Assembly: GCA_002436415.1 (NCBI GenBank)
Contig: DJMA01000027.1
Span: 109,697 to 173,696 of the forward strand
Length of the DNA: 64,000 nt
Direction: 5' to 3'
From: Bdellovibrionaceae bacterium UBA6502
GTDB lineage: Bacteria; Bdellovibrionota; Bdellovibrionia; Bdellovibrionales; UBA840
The translations under genes were made by a program, and so were the position numbers. Positions 62,442 to 64,000 of the stretch are shown one piece after another. The notes beneath the pieces were generated by a model. That model was not told where the DNA came from, made no database searches, and saw only the letters and a list, made by a program, of their open reading frames with translations. Positions within the stretch are counted from its first letter, which is position 1; every line of letters starts with the position of its first letter.

Positions 62442-63728
62442 ATGGGAGTGTTGTCTTCACTTACTACGGGTGTTACTGGTTTAAGAGCGCAAGGTGAGGC
62501 ACTAAGTGTTATCGCCGATAACATCGCCAACGCAGGTAATACAGGTTTCAAGGCAAGCCGAGTTGAATTCCAAGACATTGTTGCGAAAAACTTAAAAGGG
62601 ATCCAAGGTGGTAACCAGATCGGTCGAGGTGTTAAGATCGGTGCGGTAAATCCAATTTTAGTACAAGGTGATATTGAAAATACAGAAAAAGTAACTGACC
62701 TTGCTATTTCAGGGGACGGGTACTTTGTATTGAGCGGTTCGGATGGACAAACTTATACACGTGATGGTTCTTTTCACTTTGATAAAGACGGTCATTTAGT
62801 TACAAACGATAACCAACAGGTAATGGGTTTTTCTTATGACGAAAGTGGTCGTTTGATTAACAACCTAGAGCCTATCAAATTTCCAAAAACATTAATTCCA
62901 GCAAAGCCAACAGAGAAAATTGAGGTAGCTTTAAACCTTGATTCTAGAGCAGATATTGGAATTCCTTTTGATCCAGCAAATCCACATGATACTTCTCAGT
63001 TTTCAACAAGTGTGGAAATGTACGATTCACAAGGTAATAAGCATTTAGTAAATTTATTCTTCAATAAAACGGCAGACAGAACTTGGGAATACCATGGAAT
63101 GGTTGACGGTAAAGAAGTTACTGGCGGAGAAGAAGGAAAATTCTCTGAAGTAGTTGCTGGTAAAGTAACCTTCAATGTAGATGGTGTACTTGATACTGAG
63201 GAGCAAACGGTTTCTGCTTTTAATTTTAAAGGTGGAGCGCTTCAAGGGCAGCAAATTAAAATCGATTTTGGTGATTCTTTAACTACTGATGGTGGCAAAG
63301 GATTAAGTGGTACTAAACAATATGGTAAAGAGTCTGATGTATTCTCATGGAATCAAGATGGGTCCGCAGCAGGTACAATCACAAGTTTATCATTTGATGA
63401 TGAAGGTACTTTAACAGCACTTTACTCAAATGGTGCAGCAAGAGACTTGCATAAAGTATCTATCGCACGATTCGAAAATCCTGAAGGATTATTTAAAGCT
63501 GGTAACAACCGTTTTAAAGGTTCGAGAAATTCAGGGACAGCAGCAATCGGTGTACCAAATGCCAATGGTCGCGGTAAGATTTATGCAAAATCTCTTGAGA
63601 GATCAACGGTTGATCTAGCCAATGAGTTCGTAGGAATGATTCAGCAACAGCGTGGTTTCCAGGCCAATGCGAAGACGATTACTACTACGGATGAGCTTTT
63701 GAGTGAAGTAATTAACTTACGTAGATAA
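62442..63728 (+). CDS. flgE: Flagellar hook protein FlgE
   Basis: 428 residues. N terminus MGVLSSLTTGVTGLRAQGEA then LSVIADNIANAGNTGFKASR; C terminus ANEFVGMIQQQRGFQANAKT then ITTTDELLSEVINLR are the D0 helices of hook proteins, with a moderate central domain. GGAGG lies seven bases before the ATG. It is the last gene before a strong terminator. Confidence 0.97.
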   Translation: MGVLSSLTTGVTGLRAQGEALSVIADNIANAGNTGFKASRVEFQDIVAKNLKGIQGGNQIGRGVKIGAVNPILVQGDIENTEKVTDLAISGDGYFVLSGSDGQTYTRDGSFHFDKDGHLVTNDNQQVMGFSYDESGRLINNLEPIKFPKTLIPAKPTEKIEVALNLDSRADIGIPFDPANPHDTSQFSTSVEMYDSQGNKHLVNLFFNKTADRTWEYHGMVDGKEVTGGEEGKFSEVVAGKVTFNVDGVLDTEEQTVSAFNFKGGALQGQQIKIDFGDSLTTDGGKGLSGTKQYGKESDVFSWNQDGSAAGTITSLSFDDEGTLTALYSNGAARDLHKVSIARFENPEGLFKAGNNRFKGSRNSGTAAIGVPNANGRGKIYAKSLERSTVDLANEFVGMIQQQRGFQANAKTITTTDELLSEVINLRR

Positions 63729-63793
63729 TAATATAATAGGAATTAGGGGCGGCTTCGTCCCTTCGTAATAATGAATTTTTGCATCTTAGTTTG

Positions 63794-63827
63794 AAGCTGG
63801 TTTCTTTTTTGGGAAATCAGCTTTTTT
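63794..63827 (+). terminator. Intrinsic terminator of the flagellar operon
   Basis: AAGCTGGTTTC, loop TTTTTTGG, GAAATCAGCTT: an 11-bp stem with one G-T pair, followed by a T-run. Confidence 0.85.
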
Positions 63828-63840
63828 GTTTCTGGGCTTG

Positions 63841-63950
63841 CTCCTTGGTTTTGTTCTTCGAATGAGCTTGCCTTCGGCTTTTGGTTCTTTTTATTTTTGA
63901 GTTTTTTGTTTTACTCCTCAGTTTTGATCTTCGAATGAGCCGGCCTTCTG
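63841..63950. repeat. Two imperfect 37-bp direct repeats after flgE
   Basis: 63841-63877 and 63914-63950 share CTCCT..GTTTTG.TCTTCGAATGAGC with about 30 matches in 37, in T-rich non-coding sequence. A partial inverted echo (CATTCG) appears near 63984. Possibly a dispersed or degenerating repeat family continuing past the window edge. Confidence 0.5.
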
Positions 63951-64000
63951 AAACAAAAGTATTTTTCTCAGACACTTTTCCGGTCATTCGCCTTTGGCTT

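Noticed and set aside
63841..63950. CRISPR-like repeat pair
   Set aside because: Only two imperfect copies with one spacer and no cas genes in the window.

Overview
The window looks like chromosomal DNA of a low-GC member of the Bdellovibrionota (Bdellovibrio/Bacteriovorax relatives). This is inferred from the flagellar gene order and FliF/FliH style, a TIGR02147-type regulator paired with an exported protein, many exported proteins of unusual architecture, and frequent TTG/GTG starts with good Shine-Dalgarno sequences. No rRNA, tRNA, IS element, phage gene or CRISPR array was found.

Layout. 1-17.9 kb is mostly housekeeping: an exported coiled-coil protein (cut by the window edge), a voltage-gated-type K+ channel, queG, an AI-2E family transporter, murC, an exported EEP-fold hydrolase, a minus-strand SDR-gcdH-murB operon, a TsaC/Sua5 family protein, two exported proteins of unknown function (one with a probable -1 frameshift), a sigma-54 activator with a dead receiver domain, a HAD phosphatase, and an M14 peptidase/DUF1499 lipoprotein pair. 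17.9-21.2 kb holds glmU-glmS. 21.2-27.4 kb is a carotenoid locus: crtE-crtI-crtB divergent from a lycopene cyclase that is translationally coupled to an ABC-2 exporter.

27.5-43.6 kb is an accessory-like stretch rich in exported proteins: a TIGR02147 regulator overlapping an exported HExxH protein, a 160-bp inverted-repeat element, two tandem exported M3 oligopeptidases, then (after trmFO and a dciA-like gene) a two-gene operon encoding an exported FCP1-like-phosphatase/Fic fusion and an exported IucA/IucC-like protein, an exported protein-glutaminase-like protein, and an M23 peptidase. In a predatory or host-associated bacterium these are plausible secreted effectors or prey-processing enzymes; that role is inference. 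43.9-47.2 kb holds a DCC protein and an mlaEFD operon led by a lipoprotein.

47.3-63.8 kb is one flagellar transcription unit. It starts at a well-matched sigma-54 (-24/-12) promoter preceded by a cluster of GTCTAG motifs and encodes a TPR protein, a degenerate sigma-54-activator-like AAA+ protein, flgB, flgC, fliE, fliF, fliG, fliH, fliI, fliJ, motE, fliK, flgD, a TIGR02530 protein and flgE, ending at a strong terminator. It supplies the rod, MS ring, switch, export ATPase complex and hook parts. The most novel-looking items are the phosphatase-Fic/IucA-like exported pair, the degenerate activator inside the flagellar operon, the frameshifted exported protein with an A7 slip site, and the 28-bp inverted-repeat element.
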